A DNA stretch of 64,000 bases, from contig NZ_PDJB01000001.1 of NCBI RefSeq assembly GCF_002563895.1, positions 4,385,501 to 4,449,500 of the forward strand. The letters run 5' to 3'. A program made the position numbers and the translations under genes. The notes beneath the pieces are model-generated. The model had not been told where the DNA came from, did no database searches, and saw only the letters and a list, made by a program, of their open reading frames with translations. Below are positions 18,399 through 26,856 of this stretch, in pieces; the stretch's first letter is position 1, and each line of letters begins with the position of its first letter. Source of the DNA: Pseudomonas lurida (GTDB taxonomy: Bacteria > Pseudomonadota > Gammaproteobacteria > Pseudomonadales > Pseudomonadaceae).

Positions 18399-18804
18399 TG
18401 AAACGTCCTTTTTCTTATTCTTCGTATGGTCCAGAAACACGGGCATGTTCCAAGGCGCGCTTCGTGGGCAGAAGGCCGCATGCCTTGCAGGAAAATACGT
18501 CAGCCGTTCTTTGGCTGTACACGCAGGATTTGAAAAGTTTTGTATCCCGAGAGGCAACCGCCGAAAAAGGGAATTTCGCCACGCTAGGGGAGTCATTAGG
18601 AGTAACGGCGCACCTGCTGAACCGTGTCGAGCAACGCAAAATGCAGGATGCATGATGGCCATTCATGCAAATTGCACGAATCCGAAATTTTTTATTTTTT
18701 ATAAGTTTATGATTTATAACGATTTTTTAAAAAATCACTAGCTGGCACAATCACTGCACCTATCACTCCATGCTTGCCCACTTGAGCCAACGGAGCTGAT
18801 AGAC
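18399..18804. other. Divergent intergenic region with AT-rich tract
   Basis: 406 bases. Positions 18670-18740 are extremely AT-rich (runs of T and A), unlike surrounding DNA, and lie just upstream of a sigma54-like -24/-12 element. This suggests a bent or protein-binding segment such as an IHF site, although I could not place an exact IHF consensus. No gene seen. Confidence 0.5.
18743..18758 (+). promoter_or_regulatory. Putative sigma54 (RpoN) -24/-12 promoter
   Basis: TGGCACAATCACTGCA matches the RpoN consensus TGGCAC-N5-TTGCW with GG and GC ten bases apart; the visible deviation in the core is C for the first T of TTGC. The -12 GC is about 47 bases before the DUF3509 ATG, leaving a leader of about 35 bases. 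Confidence 0.6.
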
Positions 18805-19083
18805 ATGAGCCTGATCCAAGATAAATTCGCTTCAGTATTCTCCAACTACGACGTCACCACCCAGCCACGTCCAGACGGCGGCATCCTGTTGACCCTGCGT
18901 AACAGCGAAGGCAAGCAGGTCAAGCGCTCGATCTCTTACCAGCAGCTGCACACCGCTGACCAACTGACCTGGGTGATCAGCGCCATTCGTCGCGACCTTG
19001 CCGAACAAGCCAGCGAACTGCCGCAGATTTCGATGTTGCAAAGCCAGAACCGCTTTGCCCTGCCGACCTACCACTCGGCGTAA
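18805..19083 (+). CDS. DUF3509 domain-containing protein
   Basis: 92 residues, soluble. Recognisable as the Pseudomonas DUF3509 family by DGGILLTLRN and the central QLTWVISAIRRDL segment. Function unknown. ACGGAGCTG provides the ribosome site. A sigma54-like promoter lies just upstream and a strong terminator follows, so it is expressed as a single gene, possibly under nitrogen or another RpoN-linked control. Confidence 0.85.
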   Translation: MSLIQDKFASVFSNYDVTTQPRPDGGILLTLRNSEGKQVKRSISYQQLHTADQLTWVISAIRRDLAEQASELPQISMLQSQNRFALPTYHSA

Positions 19084-19097
19084 TTCCCAGAAGCAGC

Positions 19098-19136
19098 AAA
19101 GGGCCGCCACACCGTTGAGTGTCGCGGCCCTTTTTA
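19098..19136 (+). terminator. Intrinsic terminator after the DUF3509 gene
   Basis: AAAGGGCCGC pairs with GCGGCCCTTT around a partly paired CAC/GTG inner stem and is followed by a T run. It ends the plus-strand gene just before the convergent LuxR-type gene. Confidence 0.85.
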
Positions 19137-19142
19137 TTGCCT

Positions 19143-19412
19143 TCAGCATAGGCCCTGGCGTGCGGCTTCATTCATCGCCTGCACCCGGTTGGTGACGTCC
19201 AGTTTGCAGTAGATATTGCGCAGGTGGAATTTCACCGCCGCCTCGGACGTGGCGCGTATCTGGCTGATCTCCCAGACCGTCTTGCCCTCTGAAGCCCACC
19301 GCAAAATTTCCAGCTCGGCCGGAGTCAGTGGCTTGCCCGACAAGCTCAGGCGTCGTCTGACAGCATTGGGCACCGAGTACGGCGGTAACAACGATTCCGG
19401 TGGGCCTCTCAT
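19143..19412 (-). CDS. Small LuxR-type HTH transcriptional regulator (DNA-binding domain only)
   Basis: 89 residues from the ATG at 19412, preferred because AGAGGAGAG lies before it; an in-frame upstream start would add 13 residues. Almost the whole protein is a LuxR/GerE helix-turn-helix (about residues 28-85): LTPAELEILRWASEGKTVWE then AAVKFHLRNIYCKL, ending RVQAMNEAARQGL. There is no autoinducer or receiver domain, so it would act as a free DNA-binding protein or through another partner. The upstream region holds inverted copies of AAGTTTCT (listed separately). Confidence 0.85.
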   Translation of the reverse strand: MRGPPESLLPPYSVPNAVRRRLSLSGKPLTPAELEILRWASEGKTVWEISQIRATSEAAVKFHLRNIYCKLDVTNRVQAMNEAARQGLC

Positions 19413-19532
19413 TGAAGTACTCTCCTCTTTTCTTGGCTGACGCCTCACCACCCTTCGGATTTATCCTATTGACAGGTGATGTAAACGCTAATGCCGGGGA
19501 GAGTTACATAACGAATGGTATTAAGGCGCAGA

Positions 19533-19613
19533 CCCTGCCATAAACAGCAGGGCCTTACAGAAGTTTAAGTTTCTTCCCACAGAAACTTCCAACGCGCAGG
19601 GCTTGAAGTTTCT
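19533..19613. repeat. Clustered inverted repeats between the ARD-like and LuxR-type genes
   Basis: CCCTGC/GCAGGG arms at 19533-19552 form one hairpin. AAGTTTCT at 19567 faces AGAAACTT at 19581 across six bases, and a third AAGTTTCT copy starts at 19606. They could end the upstream minus-strand transcript or act as an operator for the LuxR-type gene. No U tract follows, so neither role is certain. Confidence 0.45.
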
Positions 19614-19625
19614 GATTGCTCGCTA

Positions 19626-20156
19626 TTAATCGTCAAATGCGCAAAAACGCTGGGCAATATCGTCACCCGTGAATTCAGGCACCCACCCTTTCGCACTATT
19701 AAACAGGCGCAATGCCACGAAGTGCGGGTTCTCGCCCATATCGAACCAGTGCGCCGTACCAGCCGGGATCACCAGCAGATCGTTCTTCTCACAACGAACG
19801 GCATACACATAGTCGCCAATGTGCAAGGCGAACACGCCCTGGCCTGCGATGAAAAAACGAACGTCATCTTCACTGTAGCGGCGCTCATCCAGAAACTGCG
19901 CGCGCCATTCGGCTTTCTGCGCGTGGTCGCCAGTCACGCTGAGCACCTGCGCAGAGCCGTAGCCAAGGGCATCGATCTGCGCCTGGTAGGCTGCGATCAG
20001 TTCAGCGTCACTGGCGCCCTTTTCAAGCGGGACCGGCTGCCAGCGTTCAAAGCGCACCCCTTGCTCGGCCAGGGTTGCGGCGATGTCATCGAAATGCGTC
20101 AGGACCTTGTTTGGAGTGTCCGGTGAAGCGGCGGAGTAGACAGCGACGTAACTCAT
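19626..20156 (-). CDS. Acireductone dioxygenase (ARD) family cupin with substituted metal ligands
   Basis: 176 residues from the ATG at 20156. Clear MtnD/ARD family member: RFERWQPVPLEKG, EDDVRFFIAGQGVFALHIGD, EKNDLLVIPAGTAHWFDMG and FTGDDIA. ARD oxidises acireductone in methionine salvage using Fe or Ni held by H-x-H-x3-E and a later His (numbered H96, H98, E102, H140 in Klebsiella). Here the segment reads ERRYSEDD, so the two early His are Arg and Tyr and the Glu is Asp; only the late His in HWFD remains. Catalysis by the usual mechanism is therefore doubtful. The ATG overlaps the stop of the MFS gene (ATGA), so they are coupled. mtnB and mtnC are absent nearby. Confidence 0.85.
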   Translation of the reverse strand: MSYVAVYSAASPDTPNKVLTHFDDIAATLAEQGVRFERWQPVPLEKGASDAELIAAYQAQIDALGYGSAQVLSVTGDHAQKAEWRAQFLDERRYSEDDVRFFIAGQGVFALHIGDYVYAVRCEKNDLLVIPAGTAHWFDMGENPHFVALRLFNSAKGWVPEFTGDDIAQRFCAFDD

Positions 20157-21316
20157 GGGTGGGTTCCTTGGTTCTGCTCTTGCAATCGAAGACCGATGAT
20201 AATGGCGGCGGCCAGGGCCGCGACACTTGCGATGCTGAAGGTCAGGGTCGGCCCCAACAGGTTCCAACTGTAGCCTGAATACAGCGCACCCAATGCTCCG
20301 CCGGTGCCCGCCAGGGCGGCATACAACGCCTGGCCCTGGCCTTGTTGCCGGTCGCCGAAACTGCGTTGCACAAAGGCAATCGCGGCGGCATGAAAGCTGC
20401 CGAACGTCGCGGCGTGCATCACCTGCGCCAGCAGCAACACCCAGAAAAACTCGGCAAACGAACCCAGCAGCAGCCAGCGCAGCGCCGCCAGCAGGAAGCT
20501 GGCGAGCAATACCCGGCGCACCGAGAAACGCGAGAGGATGCGGCTCATGGCCAGGAACATCAGGACTTCGGCCACCACGCCCAGGGCCCACAGCAGGCCG
20601 ATCACACCACGGCTGTAGCCCAGGTGTTCGAGGTGCAGGGTCAGGAACGTGTAGTAAGGGCCGTGGCTCATCTGCATCAATGCCACGCAGGCGTAGAACG
20701 CCAAGACCCCAGGGCTGCGCAATTGCTTGAGGAAGCCATCGCCCGGCAGACGATGGCCGTGGTGGGCTGGCTGCGCATTCGGCACCCAGAGGCTCGCGCC
20801 AATAATGCCCGCCATGATCACCACGACCACCACCGGGTAGATGTCCAGGCTCAGCCAGTCGAACAGGCGGCCCATGATCACCACGGTCAGAATAAACCCG
20901 ATGGAGCCCCACAGGCGGACTTGGCTGTAGCGCGAGGTCTGCTTCTGCAGGTGCGCGAGGGTGATCACTTCAAACTGCGGCAGCACCGCGTGCCAGAAGA
21001 ACGCGTGCAGCGCCATTACCATTGCCAGCCAGGCGTAGGTGTGGCTGACGAAGATCAGTGAAAAACTCGCCAGCGTGCACACCGCGCCAAAGCGCACGAT
21101 GGCCAGCCGCCGACCGCTGTAGTCGCCCAGCCAGCCCCACAGGTTGGGCGCCACACAGCGCATCAGCATGGGGATGGCAACCAGCTCGCCGATCCGCGCG
21201 CTGGAGAACCCCAAATGGTCGAAGTACAGCGCCAGGAACGGCGCCGTTGCGCCCAGGAGGGCGAAGTAGAACAGGTAGAAGCTGGAGAGGCGCCAGTATG
21301 GGAGGGATGGGGTCAT
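20153..21316 (-). CDS. MFS transporter (HcaT/YcaD-like)
   Basis: 387 residues from the ATG at 21316, the start of MTPSLPYWRLSSFYLFYFAL; an upstream in-frame start lies in poorly conserved sequence. About twelve hydrophobic helices, and the pattern of the 3-phenylpropionate transporter-like MFS group (APFLALYFDHLGFSS, SHGPYYTFLTLHLEHLGYS). Substrate unknown. It sits between aroC and the ARD-like gene, with a four-base overlap to the latter. In P. aeruginosa, as I recall, the same transporter precedes mtnB-mtnD-mtnC, which suggests a link to sulphur or methylthio compounds. Confidence 0.85.
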   Translation of the reverse strand: MTPSLPYWRLSSFYLFYFALLGATAPFLALYFDHLGFSSARIGELVAIPMLMRCVAPNLWGWLGDYSGRRLAIVRFGAVCTLASFSLIFVSHTYAWLAMVMALHAFFWHAVLPQFEVITLAHLQKQTSRYSQVRLWGSIGFILTVVIMGRLFDWLSLDIYPVVVVVIMAGIIGASLWVPNAQPAHHGHRLPGDGFLKQLRSPGVLAFYACVALMQMSHGPYYTFLTLHLEHLGYSRGVIGLLWALGVVAEVLMFLAMSRILSRFSVRRVLLASFLLAALRWLLLGSFAEFFWVLLLAQVMHAATFGSFHAAAIAFVQRSFGDRQQGQGQALYAALAGTGGALGALYSGYSWNLLGPTLTFSIASVAALAAAIIIGLRLQEQNQGTHP

Positions 21317-21325
21317 GTCGATACG

Positions 21326-21362
21326 GGGGGCTGCTTCGCAGCCCGGCGCGAGCAAGCTCGCT
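21326..21362. repeat. Hairpins between aroC and the MFS gene
   Basis: GGGCTGC-TTC-GCAGCCC forms a tight stem-loop near 21328-21344, followed by a second small stem (GCGAGC/GCTCGC). They lie just before the MFS ATG on the minus strand and may end or attenuate the aroC transcript. Confidence 0.5.
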
Positions 21363-21395
21363 CACCCAGAAAGGCCCGCCCATCCCAGCAGGCTG

Positions 21396-22487
21396 TCACA
21401 GCTGGCCCAGCACCGGCGTATTCACGCGTACATCGGCATTTTGCCCGCGGTTGCGCAGCAGGTGGTCCATCAACACGATGGCCATCATCGCTTCGGCAAT
21501 CGGCGTGGCGCGGATGCCGACGCAGGGGTCGTGGCGGCCCTTGGTGATCACGTCCACCGGGTTGCCGTGCACATCGATCGAACGCCCCGGCGTGGTGATG
21601 CTCGACGTGGCCTTGAGCGCCAGGTGCGCAACAATGGGCTGGCCGGAGGAAATACCGCCGAGGATGCCGCCCGCGTTGTTACTGAGGAAACCTTCCGGGG
21701 TCAGCTCATCGCGGTGCTCGGTGCCACGCTGGGACACGCAGGCAAAGCCAGCGCCGATTTCAACGCCTTTTACCGCGTTGATGCTCATCAGTGCGTGGGC
21801 CAGTTCCGCATCGAGGCGGTCGAAGATCGGCTCGCCCAGGCCAGGCTTGACGCCTTCGGCCACCACGGTGATCTTGGCACCGACGGAATCCTGGTCGCGG
21901 CGCAACTGGTCCATGTAGGCCTCCAGCTCCGGCACTTTGTCCGGGTCGGGGCTGAAGAAAGCGTTGTCTTCCACACTGTCCCAGGTCTTGAACGGAATTT
22001 CGATCGGACCCAGTTGGCTCATGTAGCCGCGAATAATGATGCCCTGGGTGGCCAGGTACTTCTTGGCAATGGCACCGGCGGCCACACGCATGGCAGTTTC
22101 GCGGGCCGAGCTACGGCCGCCGCCACGGTAGTCGCGTTCGCCGTATTTGTGGTGGTAGGTGTAGTCGGCATGGGCCGGGCGGAACAGTTCCTTGATCGCC
22201 GAGTAGTCCTTGGACTTCTGGTCGGTATTGCGGATCAGCAAGCCAATGGCGCAACCGGTGGTGCGGCCCTCGAACACGCCGGAGAGGATCTCGACTTCGT
22301 CGGGTTCCTGGCGCTGGGTGGTGTGGCGGCTGGTGCCGGGCTTGCGGCGGTCGAGCTCACGCTGCAGGTCTTCCAGGGACAGCTCGAGGCCTGGCGGGCA
22401 GCCGTCGACAATGGCGACCAACGCCGGGCCATGGCTTTCGCCCGCGGTGGTGACAGTGAACAGTTTGCCGAAGGTATTGCCGGACAT
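21396..22487 (-). CDS. aroC: Chorismate synthase
   Basis: 363 residues, normal length. Catalyses the last shikimate-pathway step, EPSP to chorismate, with reduced FMN; cytoplasmic. The family signatures are all seen: [18 protein letters not shown] near the start, [34 protein letters not shown], and [21 protein letters not shown] is a plausible ribosome site. Its neighbours (MFS transporter downstream, hydrolase divergent upstream, then prmB) match the order I know from other pseudomonads. Confidence 0.97.
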   Translation of the reverse strand: MSGNTFGKLFTVTTAGESHGPALVAIVDGCPPGLELSLEDLQRELDRRKPGTSRHTTQRQEPDEVEILSGVFEGRTTGCAIGLLIRNTDQKSKDYSAIKELFRPAHADYTYHHKYGERDYRGGGRSSARETAMRVAAGAIAKKYLATQGIIIRGYMSQLGPIEIPFKTWDSVEDNAFFSPDPDKVPELEAYMDQLRRDQDSVGAKITVVAEGVKPGLGEPIFDRLDAELAHALMSINAVKGVEIGAGFACVSQRGTEHRDELTPEGFLSNNAGGILGGISSGQPIVAHLALKATSSITTPGRSIDVHGNPVDVITKGRHDPCVGIRATPIAEAMMAIVLMDHLLRNRGQNADVRVNTPVLGQL

Positions 22488-22630
22488 GCAGGGCGCTCCG
22501 TGAAATCAGTTGAATCAAGTCAACCGTAATAACTTAAGGCGGCCAGTATACGCAGGCTAACCGACTAGTTCATCCTCGAAACCTTACCGGTAGACCTTGG
22601 TCCAACCGGCACCTTCCTCATGATGGCGCG

Positions 22631-23593
22631 ATGATGCTGCGAGTTCTCCTGTTCACCTTGACTCTATTTACCGCCGTGGCCCAGGCCGCCTCCCCTGTTG
22701 TGCTGCAACGCCCCATCAGCCTGGACACCGGCAGCGGCGAGCTGTTCGGCTCGTTGCTGCTGCCTCAGTCTGACAAACCCGTGCCGGTGGTGCTGATCAT
22801 CGCCGGTTCCGGCCCCACCGACCGCAATGGCAACAGTGCCGACGGCGCCCGCAACGACAGCCTCAAGCGCCTGGCCTGGGTGCTCGCGCGGCATAACATT
22901 GCCAGCGTTCGCTACGACAAGCGCGGCGTGGCCGCAAGCCTGGCCGCTACACCGGATGAACGTAACCTGACCCTCGATGCCTATGTGGCCGACGCCGTGG
23001 CCTGGGGCAAACTGCTCAAGGCCGATAAGCGCATGGGCCCGCTGATCGTGCTGGGCCATAGCGAAGGCGCCCTGGTCGCAGCCCTCGCCGCGCCTCAACT
23101 GGACCCGGCCGGGGTGATCTCCCTGTCCGGCAGCGCGCGCCCGGTAGACCAGGTGATCCGCCAGCAGTTGGCCGACCACCTGCCGCCTGCCCTACTGCTG
23201 CGTAGCAACGAGATCCTCGACCACCTCAAGGCCGGCCAGGTAGATGCCGATGTCCCTGGCCCTTTGGAGGGTATTTTCCGACCCAGCGTGCAGCCTTATC
23301 TGATCAGCCTGTTCCGCGCCGATCCCTCGGCCGCCTTCGCCAAGCTACGGATGCCGGCATTGATCATCCAGGGTACCAACGACATCCAGGTGGGTGTGGG
23401 CGACGCCCAGCAACTGAAAAAGGCCAAGCCTGACGCGCAATTGGCGGTGATCGAAGGCATGAACCACGTGATGCGCATCGTGCCCAACGACGTGCAGCAA
23501 CAATTGGCCTCCTACAACGACCCGCAACTGCCTCTCGCCGCCGAGCTGGGCAGCCGCCTGGTACGCTTTATCGACGGACTTCAACCCCGTTAA
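22631..23593 (+). CDS. Secreted or periplasmic alpha/beta hydrolase
   Basis: 320 residues. An N-terminal signal peptide is evident (MMLRVLLFTLTLFTAVAQAA, cleavage likely after AQA). Alpha/beta hydrolase fold with oxyanion region IIAGSGPTDRNG, nucleophile Ser144 in LGHSEGAL, a likely acid in QGTNDIQV and the catalytic His in EGMNHVMR. The GSGPTDRNGN signature is typical of the YqiA/PHA-type hydrolase-esterase group exported in Pseudomonas; the substrate is unknown. It is divergent from aroC. Confidence 0.85.
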   Translation: MMLRVLLFTLTLFTAVAQAASPVVLQRPISLDTGSGELFGSLLLPQSDKPVPVVLIIAGSGPTDRNGNSADGARNDSLKRLAWVLARHNIASVRYDKRGVAASLAATPDERNLTLDAYVADAVAWGKLLKADKRMGPLIVLGHSEGALVAALAAPQLDPAGVISLSGSARPVDQVIRQQLADHLPPALLLRSNEILDHLKAGQVDADVPGPLEGIFRPSVQPYLISLFRADPSAAFAKLRMPALIIQGTNDIQVGVGDAQQLKKAKPDAQLAVIEGMNHVMRIVPNDVQQQLASYNDPQLPLAAELGSRLVRFIDGLQPR

Positions 23594-23692
23594 GCGACAA
23601 TTTGCCTCCAGTCCTGAGAGAAACGGCCGATAAGCCCAGAGTCGACAGTAAAAAGACTGTCGGCTTGCTGGGCTTGGACAGGATCGCGCCGC

Positions 23693-24499
23693 ATGACAAC
23701 CACTGAAGCAACACCGGAATCCACCGCCGAAACCCCGGCTGAAAAAACCGAGGCCGTCGACGCGGCGCCCCTGCCGTGGGCGGATGTCCAGGCCGAGCAT
23801 TTCAAGATGCTGCGCCTGGCGCCACTGGCCACCGACCGCGCCACCGGCGTGCGGCCGTTGCGCTTCGTGCAGTTCGGCTATGCCGAGCGCAATGACAAAC
23901 ATCACAGCCTGTTGCGCATGGTCATCCAACTGCCAGGACAGCGGGTTCGCCGCGAACAGAATCATCTGGATATCTGGGTCGACCACGACAAGCACCGCGT
24001 GCACTTCGGCCCCGGCAACAGCCTGGAAATCGAACCGGCCAACCGCGGTATCGGGCGCTTCCTGGTAGCCCAAGGCGCCGCGTGGGCGAAGAAGAAGTGG
24101 TCACACTACCGCGTCGACGGCGTCGACCTGGCCAACAAAGATGCGTTGAACGAGGCCACCCGCCTGCGCCGCGATCATTTCCTGCGTATCCAGGGTTTTG
24201 ATGTGGCCTATGCCGACGTGCAGCACCTGAAGGGCAACGTGCAGCCGGGCAAGGTCAGCGATGTGCTGGACAGCTGGAACACCGAGAAAGTGCAGTTCGT
24301 GGAGATTCTCGAAGCGGCGCAGATGCTGCAACAAGCCGAGCAGAACCTGGCGGAGCAGGAAGTGAAGCTGCGCAAGGAAGAGGAAAAGGTCACCAAGTTC
24401 AAGCGTGAAGACAGCGGGTTGCGTTTTACCATCACGTGCCTGGTGGCGTTCACGGTGTTTCAGGCGGGGTTGCTGATCTGGATTGCCACCCACCGGTAA
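23693..24499 (+). CDS. Conserved hypothetical protein with C-terminal membrane anchor
   Basis: 268 residues. The N-terminus is rich in T, E, P and A and disordered-looking. A basic and aromatic central region (FVQFGYAERNDKHHSLLRM) is followed by a coiled coil near residues 200-240 (EAAQMLQQAEQNLAEQEVKL) and a single C-terminal hydrophobic helix. This suggests a tail-anchored inner-membrane protein with its bulk in the cytoplasm. I recognise it only as the conserved gene between the hydrolase and prmB in Pseudomonas; function unknown. Confidence 0.75.
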   Translation: MTTTEATPESTAETPAEKTEAVDAAPLPWADVQAEHFKMLRLAPLATDRATGVRPLRFVQFGYAERNDKHHSLLRMVIQLPGQRVRREQNHLDIWVDHDKHRVHFGPGNSLEIEPANRGIGRFLVAQGAAWAKKKWSHYRVDGVDLANKDALNEATRLRRDHFLRIQGFDVAYADVQHLKGNVQPGKVSDVLDSWNTEKVQFVEILEAAQMLQQAEQNLAEQEVKLRKEEEKVTKFKREDSGLRFTITCLVAFTVFQAGLLIWIATHR

Positions 24500-24504
24500 C
24501 TCAA

Positions 24505-24574
24505 CTGTAGGCGCCCGGCTTGCCGGCGACGGCGACCTCGACAGTGCCATCGCCGGCAAGCCGGGCGCCTACAG
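24505..24574. repeat. REP-like inverted repeat between convergent genes
   Basis: CTGTAGGCGCCCGGCTTGCC and its exact reverse complement GGCAAGCCGGGCGCCTACAG flank a centre containing CGGCGA. It is a different REP class from the GGGAGCGGGC type and lies where the hypothetical gene and prmB transcripts converge. Confidence 0.85.
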
Positions 24575-24582
24575 ATTGTGCG

Positions 24583-25491
24583 TCACACTCGGGCGGCGAA
24601 GACGGCCTGATGCTGGCGGCACTGCTCGGCCGTCAGCATGAACACACCGTGGCCCCCGCGCTGGAAGTCCAGCCAGGCAAAGTCCACTTCCGGGTACAGC
24701 GCCTCGACGTGCACCTGGCTGTTGCCCACTTCAACAATCAGCAACCCCTTCTCGGTCAGGTGGTCCGCCGCCTCGGCCAGCATCCTGCGAACCAGGTTCA
24801 AGCCGTCATCACCGCAGGCCAGGCCCAATTCCGGTTCGTGTTGGTATTCGTCGGGCATGTCGGCAAAGTCTTCGGCATCCACATACGGCGGGTTCGACAC
24901 GATCAGGTCGAAGCGCTGGCCCGGCAGGCCGTCAAAGCCGTCGCCCTGCACGGTGTAGACGCGCTCGTCGACACCATGGCGCTCGATATTCTGGTTGGCG
25001 ACTTCCAGGGCCTCGAAAGACAAGTCCCCCAGTACCACCTCGGCTTCCTGGAACTCGTAGGCGCAGGCAATGCCGATGCAACCGGAGCCCGTGCACAGGT
25101 CGAGGATGCGTGCCGGCGGCTGCGCCAGCCAGGGTTCAAAGCGGTTTTCGATCAGTTCACCGATCGGTGAGCGTGGGATCAACACGCGCTCGTCGACGAT
25201 AAACGACAGGCCGCAGAACCAGGCCTCTTTGAGCAGGTAAGCGGTGGGCACGCGCTCATGGATGCGGCGATGCAATAAGCGCTGCACATGGGAGATTTCC
25301 TCTTCTTCCAGGTTGCAGTCCAAATAGCTGTCGGCAATTTCCCACGGCAGGTGCAAGGCGCCGAGCACCAACTGCCGGGCTTCGTCCCAGGCATTGTCGG
25401 TGCCATGCCCGAAAAACAGGTCTTCCCCATGGAAACGGCTGACAGCCCAACGGATGTGGTCGCGCAAGGTGCGCAGGCGGGATGTGATCAC
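24583..25491 (-). CDS. prmB: 50S ribosomal protein L3 N(5)-glutamine methyltransferase
   Basis: 302 residues with a GTG start at 25491 supported by AGGAGC seven bases upstream. PrmB methylates a glutamine of ribosomal protein L3 using SAM. The SAM-binding motif [13 protein letters not shown] and the substrate-binding motif [11 protein letters not shown] are present, and the N-terminal region contains [16 protein letters not shown] typical of the PrmB/HemK group. The gene is in its usual place near aroC. Confidence 0.93.
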   Translation of the reverse strand: MITSRLRTLRDHIRWAVSRFHGEDLFFGHGTDNAWDEARQLVLGALHLPWEIADSYLDCNLEEEEISHVQRLLHRRIHERVPTAYLLKEAWFCGLSFIVDERVLIPRSPIGELIENRFEPWLAQPPARILDLCTGSGCIGIACAYEFQEAEVVLGDLSFEALEVANQNIERHGVDERVYTVQGDGFDGLPGQRFDLIVSNPPYVDAEDFADMPDEYQHEPELGLACGDDGLNLVRRMLAEAADHLTEKGLLIVEVGNSQVHVEALYPEVDFAWLDFQRGGHGVFMLTAEQCRQHQAVFAARV

Positions 25492-25729
25492 GGGGCAAGC
25501 TCCTGGAAAAAACGACTGGCAATTCTAGCAGTCTTCACCTGTACCGACGATGTACGAAAACCTTTCACCATCGGTCGGATTTCATTCAAATTGCCATCAT
25601 TGTGTTAAACAGGCCCACCTCTTGACATGGCTGCACGTCAACAACGGCGTACCTTACGATGGTAGCGATTCACAGAACCGCTCAGCCAGTGGACAATGTC
25701 GCAAAAGCCCCCCTCACAGGAGCCCCAGA

Positions 25730-26320
25730 ATGTCCGTTCCAAAGACGATGTTTCAACTCAGCGGTCGTGGTTACGCAGCAGCGAACCTCAGCCATGCGAC
25801 CCTCGTGATCATCGACGCCCAGAAGGAATACCTCAGCGGTCCGCTTGCCCTCTCGGGCATGGACGCAGCGGTTGGCAATATCAAGCAGCTGGTCGCCGCG
25901 GCCCGCAACGCTGGGCGCCCGATCGTGCATGTGCGCCACCTGGGCACCGTGGGCGGCCTGTTTGACCCTCAGGGCGAGCGCGGTGAATTCATCCCGGGCC
26001 TTGAGCCTGAGGGCGACGAAACCATCATCGGCAAGCTGCTGCCCAGCGCTTTCCATGGCACCGGCCTGGAAAAACACCTGCAGGACCTCGGCTCCCTGGA
26101 CCTGATCGTCTGCGGTTTCATGAGCCATTCCAGTGTCAGCACCACCGTGCGTGCCGCCAAGAACCTGGGCTTTCGCTGCACGCTGGTGGAAGACGCCTGC
26201 GCTACCCGTGACCTGCCTTACAAAGGCGGCATCCTCAGCGCCGAACATGTGCAGCAGACCGAAATGGCCATCATGGCCGACAACTTCGCCACCCTGGCGT
26301 TGACCAAAGATCTGATCTGA
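25730..26320 (+). CDS. Isochorismatase-like (cysteine hydrolase superfamily) protein with Ser at the nucleophile position
   Basis: 196 residues from the ATG at 25730, chosen for AGGAG eight bases upstream; the longer frame upstream is not conserved-looking. Isochorismatase-like hydrolase fold: the catalytic Asp is Asp29 in VIIDAQ and the Lys is Lys102. The usual nucleophile motif GxxTxxCVxxTxRxA appears as GFMSHSSVSTTVRAA, so Ser135 replaces the Cys. Members without Cys, such as EntB-type isochorismatases, are not amidases. The substrate is unknown; it could be a C-N or vinyl-ether hydrolase or a non-catalytic relative. Confidence 0.8.
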   Translation: MSVPKTMFQLSGRGYAAANLSHATLVIIDAQKEYLSGPLALSGMDAAVGNIKQLVAAARNAGRPIVHVRHLGTVGGLFDPQGERGEFIPGLEPEGDETIIGKLLPSAFHGTGLEKHLQDLGSLDLIVCGFMSHSSVSTTVRAAKNLGFRCTLVEDACATRDLPYKGGILSAEHVQQTEMAIMADNFATLALTKDLI

Positions 26321-26461
26321 TCGACCTTCTGATGAGCGGCGCAGCCTGTTTATGGCCCCGCTCATCCGCAAATGCCTTTCATTTGCTGCAATTGCCTCTG
26401 GTACAGGAACAACCTGTGTATTGTCCGGTCGAACGGCCGATACCCTGGAGGAAAGGTCGGA

Positions 26462-26782
26462 ATGAAGATATCCGATGGTTTTGATGCTCGTCGCTTGCGC
26501 CCCAAGGGCCCAAGCAACTGGCGTCTGCGCCTGGTGGCCGGCATTGCCGCGCTGCTGGCGATTGTAGGTGTGCTGTTGGCCGGTGCTGGTGGCGCCGGTT
26601 TGTTCGGTCATTCGCCAGCCCTTGGCGAACTGAATGCCAGCCCTGGTGGCTCGGCAATTCTGTTGGTGGTCGGCCTGCTGGTACTGTGGCTGGGCGTCTG
26701 GTTGTGGCGGCGCAGCCGTCGGAAAATGCGCCAGCCGTTGTCGCTGAACATCGCTTCGCACCTGATGAAAAAGCACGACTGA
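26462..26782 (+). CDS. Small inner-membrane protein of unknown function
   Basis: 106 residues. The ATG at 26462 has a strong GGAGGAAAGG site upstream. The cytoplasmic N-terminus (RRLRPKGPSNWRLR) is basic, then two hydrophobic helices near residues 23-45 and 64-85 flank a short loop with GLFGHSPALGE, and the C-terminus is basic (RRSRRKMRQP). I do not recognise a named domain. It is conserved in position between the isochorismatase-like and Smr genes in Pseudomonas. Confidence 0.75.
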   Translation: MKISDGFDARRLRPKGPSNWRLRLVAGIAALLAIVGVLLAGAGGAGLFGHSPALGELNASPGGSAILLVVGLLVLWLGVWLWRRSRRKMRQPLSLNIASHLMKKHD

Positions 26783-26856
26783 TGGCGCTTGGATAGCGTT
26801 TCCTGCGCCCCGGCCGCCGCGATTAGGTAAACTGCCCGCCCTTCGCGGAGGCTGAC

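Noticed and set aside
24505..24574. Attachment-site or phage remnant reading of the inverted repeat
   Set aside because: No integrase or tRNA gene is adjacent and the structure fits a REP-like element at convergent gene ends.
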